Numbered from the stretch's first letter, positions 34,965 through 45,541 are shown. The stretch is DNA of 64,000 bases from Alcaligenes endophyticus (GCF_026344035.1 NZ_JAPKND010000009.1:62001-126000), one strand, 5' to 3'. The notes: generated by a model not told the origin, from the letters alone. Numbers and translations: made by a program.

Positions 34965-37370
34965 ATGTTATTTTCAGAATCCTGGTTACGCCGTTTCGTA
35001 AACCCGCCTATCAATACCGAAGAGCTAACCCACCGCCTAACGATGGCTGGGTTGGAAGTGGAAGAGGTGCAGCCGGCTGCACCCGCTTTTAGCCAGATTG
35101 TAGTGGGTGAAATCACCTCCATAGCCCAACACCCTGACGCAGACCGCTTACGAGTTTGCCAGGTGGATGACGGCTCTGGTCAGTCTTTGCAGATCGTGTG
35201 TGGTGCACCTAACGCAGCCCAAGGCATTAAAGTGCCGGTGGCGCGTATTGGCGCCGAGCTACCGGGCGGAATGAAGATTAGTCCCGTGAAAATGCGTGGC
35301 GTGGAGTCTTTTGGCATGTTGTGTTCGGCGCGAGAGCTGGGCCTGTCGGAAGACCATGAAGGGCTACTGGTTTTATCTGCTCAGTGCGAAAATGGTATGG
35401 ACTTACGTCAAGCTCTAGACCTAGATGACCAGATCATTGAAATTAAATTGACTCCTAACCGAGCAGACTGCTTATCGGTATTAGGCGTGGCGCGTGAATT
35501 GGCAGCCTTAACAGGTGAGCCTTTGCATATGCCTGCATATGAGCCTGTTGCTGTATCGATTCCCGACACCTTGCCCGTCAAAGTGCAGGACGCAGATTTG
35601 TGTGGCAGGTTCGCGGGTCGCGTGATTAAGGGCGTGAATGCACGTGCGGTCACACCGGACTGGATGCGCCAGCGTTTAGCTCGTAGTGGACAACGCCCTA
35701 TCTCAGCATTAGTGGATATTTCTAACTACGTGATGTTAGAACTCGGACGTCCTACGCATGTTTTCGATTTACAGCATGTAAATCAAGGCCTAGAAGTGCG
35801 TTGGGCTGTTGCTGGTGAAAAGCTAGAGTTGCTCAGTGGTGTAGAGGTGGTCTTGGATGCCGATGTGGGTGTAATAGCTTCTAACGGCGTACCATGTAGT
35901 ATGGCGGGTATTATGGGTGGCGAAGATAGTGCGGTCACATTGGACACCCAAGATATCTACCTAGAGGCGGCATTTTGGTGGCCAGAGGCCATCATGGGCC
36001 GTGCACGCCGTTATAAGTTTTCCTCCGATGCCAGTCACCGCTTCGAGCGCGGGGTTGATTTCGCCTCCATTCCCGAGCATCTGGAACGCGTCACGGCTTT
36101 AATTTTGGAAATTTGCGGTGGGCAAGCGGGTCCAGTAGATGATCAAGTGGTGCAGTTGCCACAGCGGCCTTCTGTGTCTATGCGTCTAGCGCGTTGTCAA
36201 CGGGTTCTGGGAATCAAACTTGAGCAGGCCGAGGTGGCTGCCATCTTTACCAGTTTGGGTTTGGGCTTTAGCTATACCGATGACACTTTTCATGTAACGC
36301 CTCCTAGCTATCGCTTTGATTTAAATATCGAAGAGGATTTAATTGAAGAAGTAGCGCGTATTTATGGTTTTGAGCGCATTCCTGATTTACCTCCTGTAGC
36401 CGCTGCTCAGATGTGTATTGATGCAGAGGGCTTGCGTGGCCCACACGCTTTGCGCGCCGCCTTAGCGGCACAAGACTACCAAGAGGTGATCAATTTCTCT
36501 TTTGTGCAAGAGGATTGGGAAACCAAAATTTGTGGCAATGCTGACCCAATTCGTCTGCTCAATCCTATTGCTAGCCAACTGGCGGTGATGCGCTCTAGCT
36601 TGATTCCCAGCTTGATTGCAAATATTGAGCATAATGCTAAGCGGCGCCAACCACGCGTACGAGTCTTTGAATTAGGACGCGTATTCATGCGTGATCAACA
36701 TGTGGTCGACGGCCCTTTGACGGTCGCCCATGTTAATCAACCTAACCGTATTGCTGCGGCAGCGTGGGGAGGGGTGGTCGCTGAGCAGTGGGGGCAGGCG
36801 GATCGCCATGTGGACTTCTATGATGTGAAACGTGATTTGGAAAATCTGCTCGGGGTGCATGCAGCGTCAACTCGTTACGAGCCCACTGAACATCCTGCTT
36901 TACATCCTGGGCGTAGCGCTAAGGTAATGCTTCACGGTAAGGAAATTGGTTTGATCGGTGAGCTGCACCCTCAATGGTTGTCTACCTTTGATTTAAACAA
37001 AGCTCCGGTAGTATTTGAGTTGGATATGGCAGCCATTGCGCAGCAACAGGTGGTTCAGGCCCAAGGGTTCTCTAAGCAACCTGTAGTAGTGCGTGACTTG
37101 GCCGTATGGGTAGAGTCAGGAGTTCAATACCAAAGCCTGCGTAACACAATTGAACAAGTGATAGCACAGCAAGAGCAAGCTGCTATCATTAAAGATGTAC
37201 AGCTATTTGATGTCTGGCGTGAAAGCCCAGATGCTACAGAAAAAAGTTTGGCTTTACGTTTCTGGTTGCAAGACCATGACAGTACCCTGGAAGATGCTCG
37301 GGTAGACGCATGTATGCAATTGATTCTGCAGCAACTTATGCAGCAACACCAAGCTAAAGTGCGCGCCTAG
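34965..37370 (+). CDS. pheT: phenylalanyl-tRNA synthetase beta subunit
   Basis: 801 residues, full length. It has an N-terminal tRNA-binding (EMAP-like) domain (about 40-150), the B3/B4 editing domain that clears Tyr-tRNA-Phe, B5, a catalytic-like core and a C-terminal ferredoxin-like anticodon-binding domain (from about 705). SALVDISNYVMLELGRPTHVFD in the B3/B4 region and SSDASHRFERGVD are typical. It is followed by ihfA 9 bp later. Confidence 0.97.
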   Translation: MLFSESWLRRFVNPPINTEELTHRLTMAGLEVEEVQPAAPAFSQIVVGEITSIAQHPDADRLRVCQVDDGSGQSLQIVCGAPNAAQGIKVPVARIGAELPGGMKISPVKMRGVESFGMLCSARELGLSEDHEGLLVLSAQCENGMDLRQALDLDDQIIEIKLTPNRADCLSVLGVARELAALTGEPLHMPAYEPVAVSIPDTLPVKVQDADLCGRFAGRVIKGVNARAVTPDWMRQRLARSGQRPISALVDISNYVMLELGRPTHVFDLQHVNQGLEVRWAVAGEKLELLSGVEVVLDADVGVIASNGVPCSMAGIMGGEDSAVTLDTQDIYLEAAFWWPEAIMGRARRYKFSSDASHRFERGVDFASIPEHLERVTALILEICGGQAGPVDDQVVQLPQRPSVSMRLARCQRVLGIKLEQAEVAAIFTSLGLGFSYTDDTFHVTPPSYRFDLNIEEDLIEEVARIYGFERIPDLPPVAAAQMCIDAEGLRGPHALRAALAAQDYQEVINFSFVQEDWETKICGNADPIRLLNPIASQLAVMRSSLIPSLIANIEHNAKRRQPRVRVFELGRVFMRDQHVVDGPLTVAHVNQPNRIAAAAWGGVVAEQWGQADRHVDFYDVKRDLENLLGVHAASTRYEPTEHPALHPGRSAKVMLHGKEIGLIGELHPQWLSTFDLNKAPVVFELDMAAIAQQQVVQAQGFSKQPVVVRDLAVWVESGVQYQSLRNTIEQVIAQQEQAAIIKDVQLFDVWRESPDATEKSLALRFWLQDHDSTLEDARVDACMQLILQQLMQQHQAKVRA

Positions 37371-37379
37371 GAGTACAGC

Positions 37380-37697
37380 ATGAACGTAGAACGTACCTTA
37401 ACCAAAGCAGATCTGGCGGAATTGTTATTCGAACGGGTTGGTTTAAACAAGCGCGAAGCCAAAGATATTGTCGATACTTTTTTTGCGGAAATACGAGACT
37501 CTCTCTCTCAGGGAGAAGAAGTTAAGCTTTCTGGTTTTGGCAACTTCCAAGTACGTGATAAACCTCCCCGTCCGGGGCGTAACCCTAAAACAGGCGAGGT
37601 TATCCCTATCTCTGCACGTCGAGTGGTGACCTTCCATGCTAGTCAGAAATTGAAAAGCTTAGTGGAAACTGCAGGTGAGTCGGACACAGTTGAATAA
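37380..37697 (+). CDS. ihfA: integration host factor alpha subunit
   Basis: 105 residues, a HU/IHF-fold DNA-bending protein with the beta-arm sequence around [15 protein letters not shown], whose proline intercalates into DNA. It pairs with IhfB to bend specific sites in replication, recombination and sigma-54 promoters, and assists phage integrases. Its place after pheT is conserved in proteobacteria. Confidence 0.96.
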   Translation: MNVERTLTKADLAELLFERVGLNKREAKDIVDTFFAEIRDSLSQGEEVKLSGFGNFQVRDKPPRPGRNPKTGEVIPISARRVVTFHASQKLKSLVETAGESDTVE

Positions 37698-37784
37698 GCA
37701 GAACGAGAATGATGGCTACGTTTGCGTACAGACTTTCTTGCACGAAGGTGTAGAATCATCGTCTCAAACAGAGTAAAGAGGCCT

Positions 37785-38192
37785 ATGAGCATGAATGAAA
37801 ATACGGCAAGCTTGCCGCCTATCCCTGCCAAACGCTACTTCACTATCGGTGAGGTAAGTGATTTATGTGGTGTGAAACCGCATGTCCTGCGCTATTGGGA
37901 GCAGGAGTTCACGCAGCTCAAACCGGTCAAAAGGCGTGGCAACCGTCGTTATTACCAGCACCACGAGGTTTTATTGATTCGACGTATACGTGGCTTGTTG
38001 TATGACGAAGGCTTCACCATAAGCGGCGCTCGTAATCGTTTAGGTGATGGACCCAATGTGCCTTTTGACGCGGAAGCGGCTGTACGCTTAAGTGGATCTG
38101 AGTTGCAGCATTTGCGTAATGACTTACTCGCGATACAAATTATGCTTGATAAAGCGATTGAGGTTTCTTTGGGTGGCTCGGGGCAAAGTTAA
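37785..38192 (+). CDS. MerR-family transcriptional regulator
   Basis: 135 residues from ATG 37785. It has an N-terminal winged helix-turn-helix with YFTIGEVSDLCGVKPHVLRYWEQEF, then a basic wing (KRRGNRRYY) and a short helical tail. It lacks the cysteines of metal-sensing MerR proteins. A MerR gene directly after ihfA is a conserved but poorly understood feature of beta- and gammaproteobacteria; the effector is unknown. AAGAGG precedes the ATG. Confidence 0.9.
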   Translation: MSMNENTASLPPIPAKRYFTIGEVSDLCGVKPHVLRYWEQEFTQLKPVKRRGNRRYYQHHEVLLIRRIRGLLYDEGFTISGARNRLGDGPNVPFDAEAAVRLSGSELQHLRNDLLAIQIMLDKAIEVSLGGSGQS

Positions 38193-38220
38193 GCGCTCAA
38201 TTAGTTTTATTTGATTTTTT

Positions 38221-38250
38221 AAGAAGACCGGCATTGTCGGTCTTTTTCTT
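38221..38250 (+). terminator. intrinsic terminator after the merR-type gene
   Basis: AAGACCG and CGGTCTT (38224-38230/38238-38244) with a 7-nt loop are followed by TTTCTT; neighbouring A and T residues extend the stem. It ends the pheST-ihfA-merR transcript just before the DUF455 gene. Confidence 0.85.
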
Positions 38251-38255
38251 ATGCT

Positions 38256-39041
38256 ATGAATACTCTCAGATTAGCTGCACTGGAAGCCTTGTTGCTGACC
38301 GATCCGCTGCAAAAAGTAGACGCTGTGAACGCCTTGCATCTAGAGTTGCCGGTTGGGGCTGAGCAGTCTATTCAAGACCCGGGGGGGATCCCTGGCAGGC
38401 CTAGTCACTTAGAGTTTGTCTTGCCCCAGAAAGTGCCGCGGCGTTCTGTGCATACACTACAGGGTAGGGCGGCCTTGGTGCACTCATTGGCGCATATTGA
38501 ATTCAATGCTATTAACCTGGCCTTGGATATTATTTGGCGTTACCCCAACTTATCCGATAGATTTTATGGTGGCTGGTTGACCGTGGCTAAAGAAGAGGCC
38601 TTGCATTTTAGTTTGTTGCAAGCGCACTTGAGTACTTTAGGCTTTAACTATGGAGACTTCCCTTGTCATGACGGCTTATGGGAAATGGCTGAGCGCACGA
38701 AAGACAACTTGCTGGCTCGTTTAGCACTCGTGCCCCGCACGCTGGAAGCCCGTGGCTTAGATGCTTGCCCAGTCGTTCGAGAAAAATTCGCCCAAGCTGG
38801 AGATCAACAGGCGGCGCAGATTCTAGATGTAATATTGCGTGATGAGGTAGGCCATGTTGCATTGGGTAATTATTGGTACCGGCGCTTATGTCGCGAACAG
38901 GAGCGCTGTGATTTTGATACCTACCAGCAACTAGCCAAACAACATCGTGCGCCTCGTTTGCGCGGTCCTTTTAATCGCCCAGCGCGCCTTGAGGCAGGTT
39001 TTACTGAGCGCGAACTGCAGGCTCTGGAAGAGCAAGCTTAA
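38256..39041 (+). CDS. DUF455 ferritin-like protein
   Basis: 261 residues of the DUF455 family, a four-helix ferritin-like fold. Likely metal ligands are visible as Glu/His in AHIEFNAINLALD, VAKEEALHF and RDEVGHVALG, the pattern of di-iron carboxylate proteins such as MiaE. The reaction is unknown; the family is distantly related to tRNA hydroxylase MiaE. It begins 5 bp after the previous terminator and is convergent with the sigma/anti-sigma gene. Confidence 0.88.
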   Translation: MNTLRLAALEALLLTDPLQKVDAVNALHLELPVGAEQSIQDPGGIPGRPSHLEFVLPQKVPRRSVHTLQGRAALVHSLAHIEFNAINLALDIIWRYPNLSDRFYGGWLTVAKEEALHFSLLQAHLSTLGFNYGDFPCHDGLWEMAERTKDNLLARLALVPRTLEARGLDACPVVREKFAQAGDQQAAQILDVILRDEVGHVALGNYWYRRLCREQERCDFDTYQQLAKQHRAPRLRGPFNRPARLEAGFTERELQALEEQA

Positions 39042-39075
39042 CAAAAAGCAGTCTTGCCTGATGCGTCAAGACTGC
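39042..39075 (-). terminator. intrinsic terminator of the sigma/anti-sigma gene
   Basis: GCAGTCTTG and CAAGACTGC (39048-39056/39067-39075) form a perfect 9-bp stem. On the minus strand it is followed by TTTTTGTT. It also lies just after the DUF455 stop on the other strand. Confidence 0.8.
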
Positions 39076-39085
39076 CGTTGTGTGT

Positions 39086-40810
39086 TCAAGATCGTTGTGG
39101 TGGAGTACCGCTTGGGTTCGATACCGGCAACTTGCCAAAGTTCACGATACTTCCTATATAAAGCACAGGCCCTTGGGGCTGCCCGGTGTCCGAACCACCC
39201 GCTTGCTCTAACGTCATTTCAAAGATTTGTCCATTTTCTAATCGCTCAACTAAGGCGGCAGGAACGGTAATGGGACGATTGGGATCGATCAAGCCCAAAG
39301 AGCGGCTGTTTGCTTGGCCGGGGGCTTGTGTCCATAGTTGAACTGATTGCTCAGCCTGTACTTCTGTGTGCACCTGTGGAATCAACAGGACATTGCCCTG
39401 TGGGTCTACAGTTACTGACCAAGCGGGTGATGAGGAGAGTCCGGGGGCTTGCAGTATAGCTCCTTGTACAGGCTGCATTTCTACTACGGTAACATTCGGT
39501 ATGCGAGCCTCTCGGTACCACTGATACGCCAGAAGTACGCTCAGCAGCAAGAGCCCCACGCAAAGGCCAGGCCAAAACACAGCGGGTAGCTGACGCTCTA
39601 AATGAGTGATTCCAGGGGAGTTAACACTATGCCCAGTTTCAACGCTTGGTTCGGGCATGGGCGTTTCAGACAGCACACTATTTTGTGCGATCGTTTCTTG
39701 GCGACGTTTCCGCAAGCGACTTATAGGCCCTTTAGGGGCAGTGGTCGCTTCAGGAGCAGTAGCTGTAGTGGCTGAAGTGGGCTCAGGCTTGTGGGGCTCG
39801 GCGCTACCTAGGTTTTGGCTGCTCTGATCGGTGCGCAATAAACTAGAGTAGGAGGGGGGGACATCGTCCTGATCGATAGTGATCGATGCATGTATAACGG
39901 CAGGATTCTCAGCAGGGTGGGATTTGGACTCACCAATCGTATGTTCTGCTGTCGCCCGTGACGTCGAGGCAGGGTGAATAGCCTCTGCAGCAACAGCAGT
40001 AGCTTCTTGTGCTTGGGCTTCGATGCTGGCGTTAGGGGAGGGGTTATGAAGCGTTCTTTTTTGGGGCACCCCTAGATCTAGGCTGCGGTATATATGGGCC
40101 AGGCCGGTAGGAGTAGGGGTGATGGGAGTGAGAAAGTCGACTAACTCTAGCAGAGCCTGTTCCCATTGTAAGGATAGGCGTGCTGCATCATCGTTGTTTT
40201 GCAGGAGCGCGTGTGCTTGAGTAAGCTCGCTGCTACTGAGCAAACCCAGTGCATACTCGGCAATAAGCGTGCTTTGGCGCTGATCCAGCTGATAAGTGTT
40301 CGGTATACATTGCTGACTGACCTGCTGTAGGCCTTGTTGCACTTGTATACGCAGTTGTGCGGTGGGGCGGCCTAATAGCAGGCTCAGATTGTCGTAGGAC
40401 TTTCCTTGCAGGTAAGCCAAGATTATAGCTCGTTGCTGAACGGGCTCTAATTCGCCTATGGCTAAAATGAGGTGATGCTGAGCATCAGGGCGAATGTCAG
40501 GTAAATTGCTAACGGTGCTGGGTTTGTCAGTAGCTTGGGCCTTAGAGCGGGCTTGCAGACGAAAACGTAAAATGCTGTATAGCCAAGCTCGGGCGTCCCC
40601 CAAGGTGGGGTCATAACCTGCGGCATTCTTCCATAACAACATAAAGCTTTCACGCAATACTTCTTCGGCCTCCACACGACGTTGGAGCACGCTGTGCGAT
40701 AAGGCAAGCATAATAGGTGCTTCCTGATAGAACAGGGCGTCTAGGGCTGTGGGCTGCTTTTGCGCCATGGCCCCTAGAGTGACGGAGTAATTGAAGTTGC
40801 GAGCAGACAT
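39086..40810 (-). CDS. fused ECF sigma factor and RskA-like anti-sigma factor
   Basis: 574 residues in one uninterrupted frame. Residues 22-88 match ECF sigma region 2 (RRVEAEEVLRESFMLLWKNA, DARAWLYSILR) and 112-165 region 4 (LEPVQQRAIILAYLQGKSYDN). Residues 180-245 match the N-terminal domain of class II anti-sigma factors (LIAEYALGLLSSSEL). A Pro/Ala/Ser/Thr-rich linker (250-405), one membrane segment (411-431) and a periplasmic RskA-type domain (437-560) follow. SigK/RskA pairs normally sit on two genes. Here the sigma part would be tethered to the membrane until cut loose. The start could be ATG 40771 instead of 40810. Confidence 0.85.
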   Translation of the reverse strand: MSARNFNYSVTLGAMAQKQPTALDALFYQEAPIMLALSHSVLQRRVEAEEVLRESFMLLWKNAAGYDPTLGDARAWLYSILRFRLQARSKAQATDKPSTVSNLPDIRPDAQHHLILAIGELEPVQQRAIILAYLQGKSYDNLSLLLGRPTAQLRIQVQQGLQQVSQQCIPNTYQLDQRQSTLIAEYALGLLSSSELTQAHALLQNNDDAARLSLQWEQALLELVDFLTPITPTPTGLAHIYRSLDLGVPQKRTLHNPSPNASIEAQAQEATAVAAEAIHPASTSRATAEHTIGESKSHPAENPAVIHASITIDQDDVPPSYSSLLRTDQSSQNLGSAEPHKPEPTSATTATAPEATTAPKGPISRLRKRRQETIAQNSVLSETPMPEPSVETGHSVNSPGITHLERQLPAVFWPGLCVGLLLLSVLLAYQWYREARIPNVTVVEMQPVQGAILQAPGLSSSPAWSVTVDPQGNVLLIPQVHTEVQAEQSVQLWTQAPGQANSRSLGLIDPNRPITVPAALVERLENGQIFEMTLEQAGGSDTGQPQGPVLYIGSIVNFGKLPVSNPSGTPPQRS

Positions 40811-40982
40811 ACCGATTGCTTATTTAAGTCGGAAGAGAAGAAGGGCTTATTGTATGCTCTTCGCGACTTTAATACGCGTAACAAAGTGCAGAAATTGAGC
40901 ATGTTCTACGGACGCTCCCAATTGGCTGGCTCGCTAGGCCTACAATAGGGCTCGTCGTTTTTACCTATGGGCAGAGTTAACG

Positions 40983-42746
40983 TTGTCTACTTCTTTTTTA
41001 TCTACCTCTGGCCGCGGGCTAGACACCATACGTTCTTTGCTGCCCTATGTGTGGCGCTTCAAGTTTAGGGTCGGCGTAGCACTGCTTTGCTTGGTGCTGG
41101 CCAAGTTAGCGACGGTTGCCATGCCATTGTGGCTTAAACAAATTGTCGATAGTTTAAATGTGGCGCCCTCGTTATTGGTGCTACCTGTCGGTGCCTTGCT
41201 TGGGTACGGCTTGGTGCGCCTGGCCAGTGGGTTCTTCGGAGAGCTGCGCGATGCTTTATTTGCTCGCGTCACCCAAGGGGCGGTAGAACGGATTTCGACC
41301 CAGATTTTTGCGCACTTATTGCAGTTATCGCTGCGTTTTCATATGGACAGGCAGACTGGAGGCCTGAGTCGCGATATAGAGCGTGGCACTAAGGGGGTTA
41401 GCTTTTTACTCAACTTTACCGTATTCAATATTTTGCCCACCTTGCTAGAGCTTGCTTTAGTGACGACCATACTATTATGGCGCTACGACTGGTGGTTTGC
41501 AGGTGTCACCTTATTTACTATAGCTATCTATATTTGTTTCACCTTATTTTTCACAGAAAAGCGTTTGCGCTATCGCCGTACGATGAATCAGTTAGATAGT
41601 CGTGCAAATACGCAGGCCATGGACGCCTTATTAAACTATGAAACCGTAAAGTATTTCGGCAATGAGGACTACGAGGTAAAGCGATATCAAAGGCAACTCG
41701 ACAAATGGGTACAAGCGGCGGTGCGTAATCAATTATCGCTAAACGCATTAAATGTGGGTCAAGGCGCGATTATATCTTTGGGAGTCACGGCGCTGTTGTT
41801 TTTGTCCGCAGAGCAGGTGGTCGCTGGCCATATGACGATAGGAGACGTGGTGTTGGTGTCTGCTTTTCTTACACAACTTTATGCCCCGTTGAACTTCTTG
41901 GGTTTCGTCTATCGAGAAATAAAAAACTCCTTGGCCGATATGGAGCGTATGTTTGCCCTATTCGCTATCCAACAAGAAGTGGCGGATCAACCTTGCGCAC
42001 AAGAGCTGTCAAGTGACCAGGCAGATATACGTTTTGAGCAGCTAAGCTTTGCTTACGATGACAGACGCCAAATTTTGCACGACTTTAGTTTGCATATTCC
42101 GGCGGGGCACACGGTTGCTGTGGTGGGTAGCTCGGGGGCAGGGAAATCTACTTTGGTGCGTTTGTTGTTTAGGTTTTATGACCCAAGCTTGGGCCGAGTC
42201 ACGATTAACGGACAAGATATTCGCACACTGACCCAGCAAAGTTTACGTAGTCATATTGGTATGGTGCCGCAAGACACTGTGCTATTTAACGACACGATCT
42301 TTCATAATATTGCCTATGGCCGCCCCGGCGCAACGCAAGAGGAGGTGGTTGCAGTAGCCCGAGCAGCGCGGATCCATGACTTTATTATGGGCTTGCCAGA
42401 TGCTTATCAAACGATGGTGGGAGAGCGCGGGCTTAAGTTGTCCGGTGGAGAAAAGCAACGAGTAGCCATAGCAAGAACATTGCTAAAAAATCCACCTATT
42501 TTGGTGTTAGATGAGGCAACGAGCGCATTAGACAGCCGTACCGAACATGCTATTCAGGAGCAATTGGCAGAAATCGCCAAAAATCGTACTACCTTAATTA
42601 TTGCGCATCGTTTATCTACGGTAACGAAAGCAGACAAAATTATTGTGATGGAGCACGGCAGGGTTGTAGAGGAAGGCAGTCATGCCTGTCTGTTGGAAAA
42701 AGGCGGCGTATATGCGCAGATGTGGCATATCCAGCATAGAACATAA
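40983..42746 (+). CDS. ATM1/HMT-type ABC exporter (fused membrane and ATPase domains)
   Basis: 587 residues. Six membrane helices (about 25-310) precede the ATPase with Walker A VGSSGAGKST, signature LSGGEKQR, Walker B ILVLDEATSALD and the H-loop. It resembles mitochondrial Atm1 and bacterial Atm1-like glutathione-conjugate exporters. The gene starts at TTG 40983, with GGGCAGAG upstream; no ATG is in frame. It lies just ahead of the Rrf2 regulator and the suf operon, which supports a role in Fe-S or thiol homeostasis. It is probably co-transcribed with them (68 bp gap). Confidence 0.9.
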   Translation: MSTSFLSTSGRGLDTIRSLLPYVWRFKFRVGVALLCLVLAKLATVAMPLWLKQIVDSLNVAPSLLVLPVGALLGYGLVRLASGFFGELRDALFARVTQGAVERISTQIFAHLLQLSLRFHMDRQTGGLSRDIERGTKGVSFLLNFTVFNILPTLLELALVTTILLWRYDWWFAGVTLFTIAIYICFTLFFTEKRLRYRRTMNQLDSRANTQAMDALLNYETVKYFGNEDYEVKRYQRQLDKWVQAAVRNQLSLNALNVGQGAIISLGVTALLFLSAEQVVAGHMTIGDVVLVSAFLTQLYAPLNFLGFVYREIKNSLADMERMFALFAIQQEVADQPCAQELSSDQADIRFEQLSFAYDDRRQILHDFSLHIPAGHTVAVVGSSGAGKSTLVRLLFRFYDPSLGRVTINGQDIRTLTQQSLRSHIGMVPQDTVLFNDTIFHNIAYGRPGATQEEVVAVARAARIHDFIMGLPDAYQTMVGERGLKLSGGEKQRVAIARTLLKNPPILVLDEATSALDSRTEHAIQEQLAEIAKNRTTLIIAHRLSTVTKADKIIVMEHGRVVEEGSHACLLEKGGVYAQMWHIQHRT

Positions 42747-42814
42747 GGGGATAATTGACGCATATAGTACCAAAGCAGTACTATATTTCTACTAGACCAG
42801 ATCAGAGAAGTCGA

Positions 42815-43306
42815 ATGTTACGTATCAGTAAAATCATCGATTACGGCACGCTAGTGCTAACACACATGGCAGGGGAACCTGAACGTGTGTTCAGCGCATC
42901 TGATTTGGCCAACATATTAGGGTTGGGGCAGCCTACTGTCAGCAAAGTTTTAAAAATGCTGGGTCAGCATAAGCTGGTTATTAGCAGTCGTGGTGCCCGT
43001 GGCGGTTATGTGCTGGGGCGGCCTGCCAAGCAAATCAGTGTGGCTCAAATTATTGATGCCCTAGAGGAGCAGCCATTCGGATTAACCGAGTGTGTTGCTA
43101 CCCCAGGCGCCTGTTCGGTTGAGCCCGATTGCCATATACGCAGTAATTGGCAACGCATAAACGATATTGTACGCCGTACTCTTGAAGAAGTCAGCGTTGC
43201 AGATATGGTTAAGCCGACAATGTCTGAACACCCACTTACCCACCAGCCAGGAACCGTATTGAAAAACATGAATAAGGCCCGTACCTCCAACATGGAGATT
43301 TCCTAA
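42815..43306 (+). CDS. Rrf2-family regulator of the SUF operon (IscR/SufR-like)
   Basis: 163 residues from ATG 42815 with AGAGAAG upstream. The Rrf2 winged helix ([19 protein letters not shown]) is followed by the Fe-S cluster ligands Cys93, Cys100 and Cys106 in [17 protein letters not shown]. It probably holds a [2Fe-2S] cluster and controls the suf genes in response to cluster demand or oxidative stress. Its stop overlaps the sufB start by one base, indicating coupled translation. Confidence 0.92.
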   Translation: MLRISKIIDYGTLVLTHMAGEPERVFSASDLANILGLGQPTVSKVLKMLGQHKLVISSRGARGGYVLGRPAKQISVAQIIDALEEQPFGLTECVATPGACSVEPDCHIRSNWQRINDIVRRTLEEVSVADMVKPTMSEHPLTHQPGTVLKNMNKARTSNMEIS

Positions 43307-44754
43307 TGAGTACAGTCAATGATCATCTCGATACCTTTCTCGACCGTGAGTACGAGGCAGGGTTTGTCACTGAAATCGAGTCAGAAACTATCCCTAAAGG
43401 TCTGAATGAGGACGTGATACGTTTTCTATCTGCCAAGAAACGTGAACCAGAGTGGTTGCTTGAGTGGCGCTTAGAAGCTTATCGTCATTGGCTGACCATG
43501 AGCTATCCAAAATGGTCGATAGCTGATTATCCAGCCATCGATTTCCAAGACATCAGTTATTATTCTGCCCCCAAAAGTAAAGCAGATGGTCCAAAAAGCT
43601 TAGACGAAGTGGATCCTGAACTGTTACGCACCTACGAAAAGTTAGGTGTGCCGCTGCACGAGCGCGCACGCTTGGCTGGGGTAGCAGTGGATGCGGTATT
43701 TGACTCGGTCTCGGTTGCCACCACGTTTCGTAAACAGCTCAAAGAAGTCGGCGTTATTTTCTGTTCCTTTTCAGAAGCGGTGCGTGATTACCCAGAGTTG
43801 GTTAGGCCTTATCTGGGCACGGTTGTGCCACCAGGCGATAACTATTACGCGGCCTTAAACTCAGCGGTGTTTTCTGACGGCTCATTTGTTTTCATTCCTA
43901 AAGGGGTGAAATGTCCGATGGAGCTATCCACTTATTTCCGCATTAATGCCCGTGACACAGGCCAGTTCGAACGTACGCTTATTGTTGCCGAAGAAGGCGC
44001 ATCGGTCAGTTATCTAGAAGGCTGTACGGCGCCAATGCGAGATGAAAATCAGCTTCATGCTGCGGTGGTTGAGCTGATCGCATTGGATGACGCCAAGATT
44101 AAGTATTCCACCGTTCAGAACTGGTATCCCGGCGATAAAGATGGTAAAGGCGGTATTTACAATTTTGTCACCAAGCGTGGCGATTGCCGCGGTAAGCGCT
44201 CGCATATTTCGTGGACTCAAGTAGAAACGGGTTCCGCCATTACGTGGAAATACCCTAGCGTGATTTTGCGCGGAGATGATTCTCAGGGTGAGTTCTACTC
44301 AGTAGCGTTAAGTAATCACCGTCAGCAGGCGGATACCGGCACCAAAATGATTCATATGGGTCGCAACACCACTAGTACCATTATTTCCAAAGGTATTTCA
44401 GCGGGTGAAGGTATCAATACCTATCGTGGTTTGGTACGGGTGACCCCTACGGCTGAAAATGCCCGTAACTTTACACAGTGTGATTCCCTCTTGATTGGTA
44501 AGCGCTGCGCAGCTCACACCTTCCCCACCATGGAGGTGCAAAACCCCACTGCTAGCGTAGAGCATGAGGCGACGGCATCACGCATTGGCGAGGATCAGCT
44601 TTTCTATGCGATGCAACGAGGGTTAACGGCAGAGGATGCCGTCTCGATGATTGTGAACGGCTTTTGTAAAGAAGTTATCAAGGAATTGCCCATGGAGTTT
44701 GCTGTCGAAGCACAAAACCTGCTCGGCCTCAGCTTAGAAGGCAGCGTAGGTTAA
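43306..44754 (+). CDS. sufB: Fe-S cluster scaffold subunit SufB
   Basis: 482 residues, the scaffold of the SufBC2D complex. The right-handed beta-helix core and the highly conserved segment [28 protein letters not shown] are present. It overlaps the regulator gene by 1 bp and is followed by sufC. Confidence 0.97.
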   Translation: MSTVNDHLDTFLDREYEAGFVTEIESETIPKGLNEDVIRFLSAKKREPEWLLEWRLEAYRHWLTMSYPKWSIADYPAIDFQDISYYSAPKSKADGPKSLDEVDPELLRTYEKLGVPLHERARLAGVAVDAVFDSVSVATTFRKQLKEVGVIFCSFSEAVRDYPELVRPYLGTVVPPGDNYYAALNSAVFSDGSFVFIPKGVKCPMELSTYFRINARDTGQFERTLIVAEEGASVSYLEGCTAPMRDENQLHAAVVELIALDDAKIKYSTVQNWYPGDKDGKGGIYNFVTKRGDCRGKRSHISWTQVETGSAITWKYPSVILRGDDSQGEFYSVALSNHRQQADTGTKMIHMGRNTTSTIISKGISAGEGINTYRGLVRVTPTAENARNFTQCDSLLIGKRCAAHTFPTMEVQNPTASVEHEATASRIGEDQLFYAMQRGLTAEDAVSMIVNGFCKEVIKELPMEFAVEAQNLLGLSLEGSVG

Positions 44755-44767
44755 GGAGATGTCAGAA

Positions 44768-45541
44768 ATGTTAACGATTAAAGATTTACACGCTTCGGTA
44801 GAAGATAAGCAGATCCTAAAAGGTCTAAACCTGCAAATCAATCCCGGTGAGGTGCATGCCATTATGGGCCCTAATGGCTCAGGTAAAAGTACCTTGTCGC
44901 AGGTATTAGCGGGCCGTGAAGATTACGTGATCAATAGCGGATCGGTGGATTACTTAGGGCAAGATTTGCTGGATATGAAAATTGAAGAACGTGCCTGTGC
45001 GGGCTTGTTCTTGGCGTTTCAGTATCCCATTGAAATTCCCGGTGTATCAAACGCTTATTTTTTGCGTGCGTCAGTCAATGCGGTGCGTCGTGCGCGCGGC
45101 CTGCCTGAGCTCAATGCGATTGAGTTTCTAAAGCGCGTTCGCGAAGAAATGAAAATCGTAGGCATGCGCGAAGAGTTTTTGCATCGCTCCGTCAACGAAG
45201 GCTTTTCGGGAGGCGAGAAAAAACGCAACGAGGTGCTGCAAATGAGCATGCTCGAACCAAAGCTCGCTATTTTGGATGAAACGGACTCAGGGTTAGATAT
45301 CGACGCCTTACGTGTGGTTGCTGACGGTGTAAATCGTATGCGTTCACCAGAGCGCTCCTTACTGGTCATCACTCACTATCAGCGCTTGTTAGACTATATC
45401 GTGCCGGATTTCGTGCACGTATTGGTCGGCGGACGTATCGTACGTTCGGGCGGCCGCGAATTGGCCCTAGAGCTTGAAGAGCGTGGCTACGGATGGATTC
45501 AAGAGCACGCTGAAGACAATGCCAAGGGAGAGGCTGTATGA
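44768..45541 (+). CDS. sufC: Fe-S assembly ATPase SufC
   Basis: About 257 residues. ABC ATPase with Walker [10 protein letters not shown], signature [14 protein letters not shown] and Walker [14 protein letters not shown]. It powers SufBC2D. ATG 44768 is preferred because AAGGAG (44753-44758) gives 9-nt spacing; ATG 44759 would abut the Shine-Dalgarno sequence. It overlaps sufD by 4 bp (ATGA). Confidence 0.96.
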   Translation: MLTIKDLHASVEDKQILKGLNLQINPGEVHAIMGPNGSGKSTLSQVLAGREDYVINSGSVDYLGQDLLDMKIEERACAGLFLAFQYPIEIPGVSNAYFLRASVNAVRRARGLPELNAIEFLKRVREEMKIVGMREEFLHRSVNEGFSGGEKKRNEVLQMSMLEPKLAILDETDSGLDIDALRVVADGVNRMRSPERSLLVITHYQRLLDYIVPDFVHVLVGGRIVRSGGRELALELEERGYGWIQEHAEDNAKGEAV

